Assembly: GCA_903813345.2 (NCBI GenBank)
Contig: CAIIXF020000001.1
Span: 60,965,885 to 61,029,884 of the forward strand
Reading direction: 5' to 3'
DNA: 64,000 bases
Source: Owenia fusiformis
Lineage: Eukaryota > Annelida > Polychaeta > Sabellida > Oweniidae
Part shown: piece after piece, positions 1 through 14,200 of the stretch
Numbering within the stretch: position 1 is the first letter of the stretch
Layout of the letters: each line of letters begins with the position of its first letter
Notes under the pieces: generated by a model
The model's database searches: none
The model's input: only the letters and a program-made list of their open reading frames with translations
Told to the model about the DNA's origin: nothing
Position numbers and translations under genes: made by a program

Positions 1-533
1 AGTCGCAGTCCGTGGCTTCGCCCTCGTTTTGCTTATCCCCCGTGAGGTAGGTGCATTATGTTCTACTACTGCGTATCAATAAAAGCATGAAAGATTTATG
101 TAAGCGTCGCATTCGGTGATGCATTCAGTAATGTTTATTTTGAACGTAGTCTTTGCAAATCGACGCCCATGGATAACATGAAATAAGCGAAAAACTGTCG
201 AGTTTGAAATTCAAAACTTCATAAAATTTAGTAATTTGTTTCTTTTCCTCGTTAGGGCATGCTCTACATTGCGCAACAACCTTGGTGTATATAAATGTAA
301 CCTACATACGATCATACAAAGCCAATTAAGCATTGTTAACCACTTAATATGTTCTACTCAAGCCATAATAATGTATTTTGAATTTGCGGATACGCCAAAA
401 ATTGATAGACAGTTACGCGAACCTCGTTCATATATGTAAAACCGAATCATTTCATATCGCTTGTGATCCAAAATTGAAATGTTTTTCAACCGGATTTGAG
501 TTTTGTAAGCTGTAATAGATGAAATCGTGTTAT

Positions 534-864
534 TACCACCTTGCAGGGCCTGTTCTAGGGGTTTTAGTACTAGTTGAGAAGGCATTTAAATTGCTATATT
601 GACGTGAGCAATATTGTGTCGGGCGTTAATGGCTTTAGTTGGGCAATAATGATATTATCCGCCCGGCTATGTTTCCCGGGAAAAGTGATATCGTTCAGTG
701 CGTAAGATTTTCTATTTCAAATTTGCTATTTCAGCCCTGGGCATTAACGGTGGTAATAATAGTAATAACGTCATTTCTGCGGGCAAAATAGTGAAATATT
801 GGACCTAGGGCCTGCGGCCCTTGGTCCAATATTTCACTATATTGCCCTTTGAAATGACGTTATT
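534..864. repeat. composite palindromic repeat, copy 1 (MITE plus 101-bp hairpin)
   Basis: The left part, about 534-757, is bounded by inverted TATTACCACC and GGTGGTAATA. It is followed directly by a hairpin at 764-864 whose arms begin AATAACGTCATTTC and end GAAATGACGTTATT. The hairpin loop contains GCGGCCC. The same two-part structure recurs at 37826-38152 in the same order and orientation, so this is a dispersed element and not chance. No coding capacity is seen. Confidence 0.75.
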
Positions 865-2389
865 GTATTATTATGAAGATGGTGACATAAACAGCTGAAT
901 ATGATTTGTAATAATGGTAATATATGTCTAATGTCACTCATGACATCATCAATTAATTTGGAGTTGTTTTCTTCCGTCGCCTGTTCGTTGTTACTGATTT
1001 CTTCCTTTGCCTCTTCATTACAATCATTTTCACTTTCATTGGCTTTCGCCATTTTTTTCCTTGCCCTATAGAGGCTCGAGCAAGAGCGTCTCTTGCGAGT
1101 CCTGAAAACAAATATAGGCAGTTCACACATAGAGAGCTATTGCCCCGAACCGGTCCGTCTTCTCGCTGCAAGCAGATTGCCCCGAACCGGTCTGTCTTCT
1201 CGCTGCAAGCAGGAGGAAATTCTTTGTCACAAAGTTTGGCATTTTTTATAAAATCAAACGCGCGTCATTGAAACTCACAAGATATAAATAGCATGTCATT
1301 TACATCATACCTTGATGGGGAAAAATAGATCTTATATGTTAGAAGTACTAAATAAAAGTTATCGTGAAAATGAGACAGTCGTTCTCGAGAGAAAAGAGCA
1401 TAAATGCGCATTTTGAGAGTTTTGGTCCGTTTAAAAATCTGTAAAAAATTGGGGTACTTAAAAGCATCGGGAGGCATCATATATTTCAAATGAGACACGA
1501 GGAAGTCAATATTGAGCAAGTTATGGCTATTTTAAATTCAAATAAAACCGTTAACCCGTACCGGTCCAGCTTTTGACCCGTACCGGTCAATTTTCGTTAG
1601 CTGCGTATACCAAGGGTGCATCTAGGGACATGACTTGACAGGAACTTGCATGTAACCGTCCGCTAACATCTAATGTAAAACTAATACAATGCGTTGCTGT
1701 CCATAAAAAAGCATGCAATACATACGTATCTGTCTAACGACCTTGCGATTGAAACCTTATTATCTACAATGTTCACCACATTTCTGTTCTGCATTTGTCA
1801 TTTTATGGCTTGTTTATACACAGTTTACGTACAGTTAGTATTTTGAGTGGCTCTGAGGCACATATACTGAGAAAACACGAAAAAGGACTAAAAATTATGA
1901 ACTTCGAAATCTCAGCTGGGTAGGTTTACAGCTTATATTCAGCTTCTTGTAGACCACACGACAGATTTAACTCAATCTTTATAACCATTCACATATGCAT
2001 CACCGAATGGAACTAGTTGAAAAGGAAAGCTTACCTGTGAATCTTGCCTACAGGCGAAAAAGAGGACATGCTGTCTTTCCCGTCCGCCATTTTTTGTTAT
2101 CGTTACCGCAAAATTTGGCCAATTGCCTTGTCGTATCTGTCATGCTATAACACCGTGATTGTATTCTATTGTATTTTTTCCTAGGATACAGCAGGGGCGG
2201 ATCAAGGATTACATTCAGGGTGAACACTTGGACATTTTGACATCATTGTACCAATTATTTTCATTTTGAAAATTTTGACATAATTGTACCAACTATTTGG
2301 AAAAAACTATACTACATTGTACTGTACATTCTAGTATTCAGTGCATATATCAGTATATAGATTATCGCTTTGGGAAATCGGACCATGGA

Positions 2390-2469
2390 TACCCTTTGCA
2401 TTCGTTTGACTTCACTTCTTAAAAGAGAGCTTCGTCTTCGTAGTTTAACTAGACTCTGCACGCAGGGTA
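2390..2469. mobile_element. 80-bp mini-element, copy 1, with 9-bp target duplication
   Basis: The element begins TACCCTTTGC and ends GCAGGGTA, giving short inverted ends TACCCT/AGGGTA. It is flanked on both sides by the exact 9-mer GACCATGGA (2381-2389 and 2470-2478). Copies lie at 48670-48749 and 55472-55548, each with its own different 9-bp duplication, and a 5' fragment lies at about 51004. Nine-base duplications are known for Mutator-like and some Merlin elements. The family assignment is inference, because only the ends and target duplication are informative at this length. Confidence 0.85.
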
Positions 2470-2868
2470 GACCATGGATGTTATTTCTGGTCGAATGGCA
2501 ACATGGGCGGGGAAGATATAAACTGAAACCATCTAGAGCAGTGGCGTAGGAACAATGTACGTAGACACCAGAAGCAAATGCGTAGTTTTCAAAAGTGAAA
2601 ATAAATAAAAAATAATGGGCACTCATTCAAATCAATAAAACCCACGATCAAAAAGTTCTTGAAACGTTTATTGCAAATGGACTGAAAAACTGGATCTGCA
2701 ATGAATTAATAAGTGGTATTTTTCTTCGATAACGACAACATTTAATCAATTGACCATAATCATCCATTTTCAAAGCACTTCATTTATGCTTAATTTCACA
2801 GATCTTATTGTACATGTTGTATACCCTATTGACGTCCTTGCTGCAATTATGACCATTATCTCTATCGT

Positions 2869-3310
2869 CAATAACCCAGATGCGAGTAGAAATAATCTTG
2901 ATTTACGTCATTAAATATTCAAAATTCAGTCAAAGTAATATCATATTTGAAATCTACATGTAAAATTACATCTAGAAATGTGGTTTTAAAAAGTGTTTAT
3001 CAACTTTGAAAAATTAATTTTCTTTGAAAATGTGACTTCTAGCTCGGGGAGATTACCCATAGACCCCATGCTATAAAATCACAAAAAATGAAATATCTTT
3101 TCTTTTAGTGGACAGATAATATTTTGCTTTACTGGACATATTTTCATTAGTATAAGTATCAGACACATAAGGGTTATATGAAAATTGAGCCACTTAAATT
3201 GATAATATTCAAGTTTAAGGGAACTTTGTTATATACCTGCCTTGTTAATTGACCCGAATCAGCCACCTGGTGGTGAAACTGGTAACTACCTACTCGCATT
3301 TGGGTAATTG
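2869..3310. mobile_element. MITE with inverted ends CAATAACCC, copy 1
   Basis: A 442-bp element whose ends are inverted (left CAATAACCCAGATGCGAG, right CTCGCATTTGGGTAATTG). A second copy at 7376-8219 carries an extra palindromic insertion, and a partial copy lies at about 32616-32812 inside an intron of the secreted-protein gene. No reading frame is present, so it is non-autonomous. No clear target duplication could be read and the superfamily is unknown. Confidence 0.75.
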
Positions 3311-5045
3311 TACACGATAGCATCGGACGACGTGTTAGGGGATGTCCATTTGCGGGATTAAAAAAACGTAATACAGTTTAATGACTAAAATATTTTGTTA
3401 ATGATTAAAGGGCTATCGTTGTGATCTAAACAACATTTAACATTGGAGCATATCATGTATTAACTAGCAAAACTGACGATTTATAATTATAAAATGGCAT
3501 TTCTAATATATACTAATTCGCTTAATTTTCTTTGTTATTATTTGTGTCTCATTATTGAGTGTATATCTGTATATTGGTGCCTCCAGGCATCAGGTTATCT
3601 GTGGCTAGTACTTACAAATCATCAATTCTAAAAGGGATTCTAGCTGTTACTCACATAACATTAGGATTGTTTATTCAAGACTTTACATGTATCCGCCACT
3701 GAATACAGGTAGTTCGGAACTTGTGATCACGATTTATTTATTCAAAGATTAAGAAGATATGAACTCGCGTAATGCTATCAAACACTTTCATCGGTGAAAC
3801 ATGGATATCCAGAAATAAACTATTATTTGTTCTCCCTAAATTGTACCCCGCTTATGTAATTTCGCGTAATTTGGGCGTCAACTTTCTGAGACGTGTTAAC
3901 ATGCTTCTTTCATCTTAATGATGGATTTGTAGATTCTTTTTTATTGTGAGATGTGAAATTTCAACGTGCAAACAACATTTCCAGTTGCAATCTTAATGTA
4001 CATATTCATTTGGGTGGTCTTGGCCTGGGAGTGCGAATATTTCTAGTTTTTACAATGCCTGTCCATAGGCGTAGCCAGGGGGAGGGGTGCGATGGCCCAT
4101 CATAACCAATTACAATAAAACAATGAGGTATAGGAAGAAAAAAGCTTTAAAATGCTCTTTTTATTACGATAAGCCTCGATGGCATCCCCCCGGACTGGAA
4201 ACATGGATACACACTGCTGTCAATGATCAATGGCGGAACTTAGTCTTAAATTATGGAACCATTGTCAAATGTAAATTTTATCGGAGGAGAAGTGACTGTT
4301 TCATGTGACATAATATTTGGCTGAAAAAGTAAAAATCGAACCATTTTGACCAATCGATGAAAAGTTTTACTACAGGGAATTTGCGAAATTAGCGACCATC
4401 TTGCACATAATGAGGTAGCATTTGCTTACTTAACGCTCTCACCGGAATTCGGATGGTTTATATATTGTAATTTTCATAAGTATACATATTGGCCCTCAAA
4501 AGTGAAGGAAGGTACACCACCGAAAATATGACAATTCACATGTTCCAACAATAACAATGAATAGACAAATAAAATGAAGAAAGAAGCGAAAATAATATGA
4601 CCATACATAATTATATAAGTACACAATCATGTTCAAATAATAGCAATGAATAGACAAACAAAATTAAATTTGAGTATATTTCAGTTTATTTAATAAATGT
4701 AGAGAACGACAGTATACTAGAAATAGTTTGGATAACTGTCAAAAGTATAGATAATATGACCTATGGTGTTCTAACGGAGCAATATCAGTACTAATGATAT
4801 ACATCTTACAAGAGGTTTGTAAGTTGTATAACTTTATGTACATGTACCAGACAGTGTTATCAGTGCTCAACGATAATTAGGAGATACATATCATTTATAG
4901 GGATTTATAACAAACATACTAATATTTTCGAATGCAAAACCTATTTACAAGATGTATACATTTATGTACATTTATGTGTGCCTGAGACCAGACAGTGTTA
5001 TGTATTTTCAAAGCACTTGAAACAGTTAGAGATGTGATTTGGTAA

Positions 5046-5051
5046 TTTATT
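5046..5051 (-). promoter_or_regulatory. candidate polyadenylation signal of the KDZ-like gene
   Basis: The minus strand reads AATAAA here, about 175 bp past the last stop codon of the KDZ-like gene at 5226. The distance is ordinary for an animal 3' UTR. No cleavage site can be confirmed from sequence. Confidence 0.45.
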
Positions 5052-5225
5052 GAAGCATGGGATAAAACATGCAGAGCTCCAGATATAGTGGATGCTGTAT
5101 AACACTTCACTACCATTCTGATTTATCAGAGTCTCACTTTATCTAACGCTTTGGTGAGCCAGTATTCCAAAGGAAAATACTTGCCGTGGATCCCACAATG
5201 CTTCACTACATATATATATGTAGCA

Positions 5226-8200
5226 TTAACAAATCTTATCAGACAGCACAAATCTCAAAAATCTATCTCTAACTATTTGATGGTCTGGATATCTTTTTTG
5301 AATTTCTTTCTTTTGTTTGCAAACAATACCCATGTTGTTGTCATAGTCCATTAACATGTTGTAAAATGCATGGTGGTTTGGATTTTGGGAACATGCACTA
5401 GACAACCGTTTATCTTTGGTTTTGGCATTGTCAACCTCTGCCAAGGAGGTTGCATAAGAATGCAGCGATGAACAGTTATTGATGTCATGGTATCTGCAGG
5501 TGTTGTGCGTATGTGGCGAGGCAACATTGTGAAATCGATCGCCTACAACGTATCGATTTCTTTTTCCCGTGTATGGGTGAACAAATTTATCATCAGATAT
5601 GGTGAGGTGGGGGTTTTCCTCTAAGAAATTCGGAGGTAGCAGTTCATTAGCGGTGAAGATTTGGGGGTCCCCAGTGCTGTTTGATCTCTCAAAGCATCCT
5701 CGCAAAGAACCAAAGATTTCTTCACACGTTTTGGGAAATCATATCTCCATGTGGGATCGAATGGTGCAAGGAATATCTGATACATATACTGGAGGCATAT
5801 GTCGCAATGACATGTAGCAATCTGCATGGTCCCGAGCAGACTCTGCCCTCACAATCATCTTCGACACATACACAACCTGAAATTACATGGGATAACATAG
5901 GGTAAGATACTTCCGTCTTGTAAACATGATATAACACCAGTATCAACTACACACGTTTAAATTCATTCCTATACGTTTTATTAAAAGAGAACATCTAAAA
6001 ACGATAGAAATCATAAGTAAAAAGCAAGTGGGTAAAGTTGGCTGCATATTGGTATTGGTATTGGGATTCAAACTCACTAGTTGCTGGTGAGCTTGAATCT
6101 CAATACCAATACAAATATGAATCCCAATATGAATCCAAATATGGTTATTTATATCATTAAAGCGAAAAATGTTGGTTTCTCTGCAGCAAATGTGGTCGAA
6201 TGTCAATACCAATAAAAATATGAGCTCATATTAGGATTCGCCAACTCTGTTCGAATCCCAATTTGAATCCCAATATGAATCCTAATATGGTTATTTATAT
6301 CATTATGGCGAAGAAAGACGATTTTTCTGTATCAAATGTTTTCGAATCTCAATACCAATACAAATATGAGCTCATATTATGATTCGCCAACTCTGTTCGA
6401 ATCCCAATTTGAATCCGAATATGGTTATTTATATCATTATGGCAAAGAAAGACGATTACTTTACCCACTTGTAAAAAGCTATCTGTGAGGTTATACTGTA
6501 AAAACATTACCATAATTCATTTTAGATTCATTAAAGTGATGAAACCTCGATTAAGGTAATGACATTTTGTTCAGATGTTCAGTGAAAAGTGCAAAGTAAA
6601 TCATTTTGTCCAAAATTATGTTACAAAATTAAGGTGCCATTATTTGTGTAAAATCCAGGTGTGCCTGTAAAGGAATAGACTACACATCCTGTAACGCTCA
6701 TAAATCTAAATTCAACTGAGCTATTCATCTGAAACTTCTTGTGGAGTTGCATCATGGATGCTTATAGTGTCAATGTGCCATAACAAAAAGTCTGATTTAT
6801 TGTGGACGAAAAAGTTATGCAACATTATGTGAGCGGGTGTCATTCAGATTGTGTCACTGTAGCAATAAACTTTCAAGCCTTGATTTCTCAGTTCCGTAAA
6901 AATGTGAGATAGTACAAAGTTATTCTCATGCGACGAAATATCATACTTACTGAGTGAGGGCAGACAAATACAAGACGACCTCCAGACCGACCTTGGATTT
7001 TCCCAAAACTATGGCAGGATGACAGGCCCTCATATATCTGTTTGTAGAAACCAAATATCTTGCGTCTTAAATTAATCTAGAATAACAAAGTACACCATTT
7101 ATTAACACCTTTTGCTTTTAAAGGACAATTTTATAGTTCATTGTTGTGTTGTTGTTGTTTATTGTTATTGTTTATTATATAATTCATTGTTACCAGGGTT
7201 TTCTATTGTTCAATTACAACTTCAGAAATAATATAACTGTGTAATTCTGTTTTGAATGTAATCTTGATAAAGCTGGTTGCATGACTGTTGAAACGTCAAA
7301 AATAAAAAATTATTCTCTCAGGAAATATTGTGTAAAAGAACTTGAATTATTCAATATATTACCAGAGTGAGTGATCAATAACCCAGGTGCGAGTAGAAAT
7401 AATCACGATTTACATCATTTAAAATTGAAAATTCAGTCAAAGTTATATCATATTTGAAATCTACATGTAAAATTACATCTAGAAATATGGTTTTAAAAAG
7501 TATTTAAAAAAGTATTTATCAAAGGACGATTCTCGGTTTGGAGAACGAAGTTCATCAATCTAAATGAGCATTATCCCTGCTTCGGACAAATTTGATTTTT
7601 TCACATAATATAGATTTGAACGTCTTCTTTTAAATAGTCATACTTTAATTTGGGTAATATTTCTAGATTTTTCGCAAAAAAAATATTAGCGCAGTACACT
7701 ATTGAACTTCTTTCCCCAAATCGAGACTTGTATTTTATTGAATCGATCTAAATTGAGCGTTATCCCTGCTTCAGACCAAGTTGTTATTTTTACATATTAT
7801 AGATTTAAATGTCCTCTTTTGAATATTCATAGTTTTATTTGGGTAATATTTCCATATTTTTCATGAAAAAAATTATTATCCCAGGAGACTGTTCTCCAAA
7901 CCGAGAATCTTCCTTTGAAAAATTAATTTTGTTGAAAATATGTGACTTCTAGGTCGGGGAGATTCCCCATAGACCCCATGTTATAAAATCATAAAAAGTG
8001 AAATATCTTTTCTTTCAGTGGACAGATAATATTTTCTTTACTGGACATATTTTCATTTGTATAAGTATAAGACACATAAGGATTATATGAAGATTGACCC
8101 AATAAAATTAATAACATTCAAGTTTAAGGGAACTTTCTTATATACCTGCCATGTTAATTGACCCGAGTCAGCCACCTGGTGGTGAAACTGGAAACTATCT

Positions 8201-11200
8201 ACTCGCATCTGGATAATTGACACATAAATAACTCAACTAGTTTATCCAATGAAAAGTGAGGTTTCACCATTGTGTTTTCCATGAGAACCATATCAAGGGA
8301 TATTTGAGTGGGAATACAAAACTTGTATGGAAACTTGTACTTATAGATAAAACTTCAGGGTGTTACATAATGATAATTAATTGTTGGAATAGAGATCATA
8401 GTTCATTGATTGACACAAATGATTATGCTAGGGTTTAGATTTAGATCAAATTTTATAAGTTTACAATCATTGTCTATATTTAACATTAATTTGACCCTTT
8501 AAAGTACAAGTTTAGGTACATTTTCAAACAACTTTTATCAAACGCTGTCCATTGTCACGTCATGTACTTGTAGTTATATAAGGAAATGCACATACCATTG
8601 AATCATTTACAGTGTGAACAATGCCAACTTTAGTGCATATTGCAATGAGCTGATTGTGGTGCAAGTCATCCAGCTCATCAATGTTGACTTCGCCAGAAGC
8701 TATTAAAGAAGACAGCTCCGCTTCGCTGGGTTTACCTAAATCATTGAAAATGCAATGTTTAAATTTGGAGAGGAATACATTTACAAATAAGATATGAATG
8801 GCTTGAGTTGATTACGCAATATGATACTGCAAATAAGACAAGTTAATCGCAAAACTACTTCAACGAGAGTGTAGTCTAACTGATAAAAGGCTGCGTACTG
8901 TACATCAACTATTAAACACCAACTCCGAGAAGTAGCAAATGGCAACAAACAAAAAATGTTTCTATAAATAGCAGAGGTCATACAACAGATGTAGGGATGG
9001 ACAGACAGACGCCTTTCTGATATCCGCCGGGAACTTTGTTCGGTGGGATAATTATGGAAATTGTGTCAAGAAATGTCAAGAATTTTAAAATGTATTTATA
9101 AAACAAAGATTTAAGACCAGGGTGCATGTCCAGAATTCATTAAGTGAATGAAATTGTTACTACTTACATAATTATATAATTACGATTTGGATTTGTTCAT
9201 TGACAAATCTGGGCCAATTAAGCAGTTACTAGGTATGAGCAATCTACAATCTGATTCTTTAAGATAGTTGTAGGAAATGATTATCCTTATAGGAGTTGGC
9301 CTATTATAATTATACTTTCAAGGTCTACTAAAAAACAGAGATATATTGCCTGATATGACATTTATGTGCTAACGGCTACATGTTTCCATCTTACCTTCGA
9401 CAAGTTCGTCGGGCCTACATATCCTGGACTGTTTTTGGAATTCAGTGTTTAACATAGATGTTCCCCTCAATGCAGGTGGAATGAATGGTGCGACACGATA
9501 AGCATTCATCTTCTTTATTTCTGGATGTGAAACAACAGAAGCTGACACTAAATTCTCGTGAACAGTGGACCAAAAATCATCTGGATCCACTTTCCCATCA
9601 CCATGATCTCCCTGATCAAACTGAAATGAACAAATAATTTATACAGTAATACCAGCATATAGTGAACAGCTATGGACACACAAAAAGTGTTCAATGTATA
9701 AAGCTGATCACTACAGAAAGGAGTGTACTAAAAACCATTCAATATTCGATTATTAAATGGGAGTCAATGCAAAATGCAGTGCATTCAAGTATACAGCTGT
9801 TCATTAGAATTCTTCATTCAGACAGGTTTTACTGCTCATTTTGTGATTATCCTTCATCAGAATGCATTTACATTAGAGCATTTAGTAGAGGTATTTTCCA
9901 TCCACTAATTGATAACATTACTTTTGCACACAACAAATTCAAATCATTTACAATTAATTCAGTTTACTAGCATTTTGACACACCTCATCTGTGGACTTTA
10001 AGAAAAAACAATTTTTAATGATAAAAAACAGCAAACTTAGAAATATATTATTCAAAATAAGACTAAGCAATCATAACTGAACCAAATCTTAGATGAATTG
10101 CATTTAATCTTTTACTGCCCTGCCTATTCAAGCCAAATATCAATATTTTTCAAAACACTATACCAACAAATCTCAATCAGCAGGCCTCACGCTTAACTTT
10201 TTGACCATGGTATTGATTTTCACTACTTTATATTTTTCCAGGTAGCTATTTGACTAAACCTGGTAGTGAAAAATATATTATTACCATTTAACATGTAAAA
10301 ATTTAGCACTATGTAAAAAGTGTTTAGATTTATCCCAGATCATAACCTTCACAGAATAATAATCAATGTTTATCTTATGTTTCTATACGGTAAGGAAAAT
10401 AGCTACTCATGGAAATATCTAGGTAGTGTTTTGGTAGGATTAGGTAGTGAAATCACTACATCACTTATGCAAATTTCGAGCCCTGATCAGTATTATAGCG
10501 ACCTAATGAAAGAAATCATCAACAGCAAAATTAAAATAATTAAAGATCATGCCAAATTCATCTTAGAGTGTGACAAAACAAGAGCATGTATATTGGCCTA
10601 TAGTAGACATTTTCTTAAGTTTAACTTTTAGAGTCTATAGAGGCCTATAGAGTGTATATTGTATCTTATGTAGCAATTTTTGTAAGCCGATTGTACATAT
10701 ATATCATTACGTTTATATAAAGATCATGGTGTAACTCTTTTTTATAATTTTATATATAACTGTAATAGTGACCCATATGTTGGAGAGACTGACATGATAA
10801 GAAGTCAATAAAAGATAATGATGGGTTGTTTGGGTTTGCAGTTCTGTAAAATCAATTAATGAAAGACTAAAATTACGCTACCTCTAGCTCTGTAAGGTTA
10901 CAGCAATCCTTTTGATTGGCATCCCCAATGAGCATTACAGGAATGTTGCCACATATACCGCACAGACTTTCATCTAAATTCCGTGGTGAGAGAGCTTCAA
11001 ATGCATAGAAACCATTATAAATCACCCTTGATAGGTAGTTGATCTTTTCGTCCTCTTTTTCAATATCAATATCAGATACACGAGAAGTCTTCGACAGTTT
11101 CTCAAATAGGATCTGTATCGACTGCTCGGGTGATAATCCATTTCGGCGATGAAGTCTCATCTCGAAAAATACATCATACCCTACAAGGACCTTATTCTGG

Positions 11201-14200
11201 CAATTGAAGAGACCTAGAAGCATAATAATTAAATTGAGACAATATGAAATATTTATTATATGAGACATTTATAAAATTTGTAACAGAAAATATACTGACA
11301 TAAAGAGGTTGAAACAAGTAAAGCTTCAAGTAATGTAAAAGTATTCAAGACCTAAGTACATTAAAATCAAATGTTTCACATCTGTTTCTACAGAAATTGT
11401 CAGCTATTGCCTTAATCAGCTGATTCATGACTATTTGTATTCTTTGTACTGTTTTCATAAACTGATCACTTATGAGCCAGTTAAAGTGGAACTAGAAAAA
11501 CAGCAACTCCTCGGAGTAGGAGTAGCAAATCCCACCGAACAAACAAAATTTTGATTGTAAGTGGCCATCTTGAAAATTCCCTCTTGAGCAGAGCAACTGT
11601 GTCGTTAGCCATCATCATATAAAATTTGAACCAAATTAACAAATCTGTTCACTGGTATATGAGTTATCAAAGATTATGTTCTTTAACGAAAAATGGCCGC
11701 CATTTTGAAATTGAATTGAATCAAATCCGTCAACCAGTATTTGAGTAATCGCACGGACAGACAGACAGACATCATAATTACAAATGTTAATATTGTACAA
11801 CTTTTAACAAAATGCACCGCTGCCATCTATTTTTCATTATAAAGTTTATATACAGCAATATCTTGTTAAACATTTGGTAGCAACAAATCTTTTCTTTAGG
11901 AAAGGGAGATATGTTAGATACATCATATTTGATTGTGATTGTGTTTGAGTTTGGCCATGCGTTTCATGTGTGCCGCCATCTTTGAAATTATGTTTGGAAT
12001 AAAAATACACATCAACCTTAATCCTGAATTATGTCTTCGTTAGTATATATCTACAGTAAATAACCATACATATAAACACTTAAATACCAGGATCCAACAG
12101 ATTTCTATTTGTATGTTTGTCATCAAAATTTTTCTCTAATAACAGTACGCCTGTGTGTACTTGGCATACATTTTCGGATCTGTAGCACAATTTTAATTTT
12201 CGGGATAAAACCAGTTTCCATATGGCTGGGCTCAATAAACTATTTAGCTAGTGTATAAGTTATCTGTGATCTACAGTGTGTCAAATAAATATGTTCCATC
12301 CATTAATTTCAAGAGTAATAACGTTTTTGCATAAAAATGAGTATAGTTGAGCTAGTCATTTGAAACTTTTGGTAGAGTTGCTAAAGAACATTTCAGATAT
12401 CATGCAGGCAAAAATGTTATGGAACATTATGTGGAATTGGGTAAAACATATTGAAATGACAACCTGTATATAATCAGAGGCTGGTATTTAAAATTATTAC
12501 CTATCTTATTTGCATCAACTGCTACAGTTCCACTGCAAGAATGACATACACGCGCTTGAATGGCCACTTTAAGAACAAGTGATGTGGTGACTAAAAAGTA
12601 TTCGCCATTTGTCCCATTCGGCATTTGTGGGTTGGTACAGGTGCTATCTTTGCACATTGGGCAAAATGGTGGAGGCGTAAAAAGGCTTGGCCACACATCA
12701 GTGAGATTGGTGGTTTGGAATGACTTGGCCATTTCACTTTTCAGGTTGCAGTTAGTTACTATCTTCAAAATTGAAGTAATGTCCTCAGGAATCTCCTGAC
12801 ACATGGCAATTCTTATGCTGGCAGAAGCATTGGGTGAACGTTTTACCACTTTTAGAGGAGATGGTAGAGTGAGCTTCGAATGTTCCTTGGTGGAGGCATT
12901 CACTGCATGAATGTGCACACAGCAATGACGAGAACGTGCATCAGCAGTGCGACAGGGTCTCGAATCACATTCGTAAGATTCGTTTTTTCGACGGACGTGA
13001 AAATAGCCACCTAAAAATACAAGAATAGATGAATAAAGCCTCGTTTGTTTTTGATTTTCTTAGGCCAGATCTTCATTCTTTTTATAGAAACTTGCAATAG
13101 ACACTTAATGTAATGATTTATCAACAAGTGTTGGTTGAAGCTGTCTGCAACTTGAATGGCATACTTAGTCTATTGGATGACCCTGTCAATGTACATATTG
13201 TGATTAAAGATGAAAATATTGTTTGTCATACGAATAAACCAAGGTTTTAATGTATTTTAGCAATGCACCTGACCTCTATGGAGATTTAAAAATGTCATGG
13301 AAAATGATTTAAATGACATAACTACTAAATCAAAGTTATGATTTTAGATAACTTTTCGTTGAATTCAAATATCCTATTAAAAATAAAGGAATGTACACTG
13401 TAAGTCATTAGAGGTAAATAGTGCAAACCTCTTAAAAACTCCTGAAAAAAGGAGAATTATAGAATATAAATAGGTTATTAATGGGAGCATTGATATGTGA
13501 ATTTTAATCCAAGGGAAAGTATTGACTGTATAGACTGAAGGCGAATAGACCGAGTAATCATATAGAGATATAGCTATTTAAAGGGATGATGTCACACAGG
13601 ATTTGGAATTATACTTGGTTTGTACTCGAAATTATGCTTTTTGACAATGCAACTTGACGCAATCAACTTATCACACCCAGGTACAAGTTATAGAGGATCA
13701 CCAATCACACAATATAGCTTACAATTTGGGGGACTGTCCATCCATCTTATTTGACCAACTTACACAGACTATAGTTCATTTGAATTTTTGATATAAACTG
13801 CCAATAGATCACACAATCCCACATTTCAAAAGAGCCAATATCCTTAATGTTTTTCAAAGAGTGTACATGAATATTGCGGTTTATGTTTTTAAATGCATTA
13901 AAGGTTTAACCCTGTAAGAGGCAATTCAAACATTAATTTACTTTCAACAACACAAAAATAAGACCAACATTCATTGTTGAAGATGACCACAAAATTAACA
14001 TATTTCAATAAACATGACCTTAAACTGACCCATACAATTCAGTTTACACATTTCTGGCACTCAATCAATTGTTCTTTTTTCGAAAGGCACTATACATTTG
14101 GTTGTGGGGGGGGGGTGTTCCATCTTATTTGATGTATATGATTTATTATTAAATTACTGTAGATCTGAAAATTGCCTGATTTTTAATTTGGCCCATTTTA

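Larger units (their letters stand above)
1..5045. other. intergenic region with scattered repeats, no gene seen
   Basis: No open frame here has splice signals or recognisable protein similarity. Local repeats include a direct duplication of about 36 bp at 1141-1212 (core CCCCGAACCGGT) and a related CCGGTCC/CCGGTCA pair at about 1556-1590. Diverged short duplications occur near 2215-2300 and 4500-5000. The better-defined elements at 534-864, 2390-2469 and 2869-3310 are listed separately. Confidence 0.6.

Noticed and set aside
5739-5741. Selenocysteine reading of the in-frame TGA
   Set aside because: No SECIS-like structure was identified and the family is not known to use selenocysteine; mutation is simpler.
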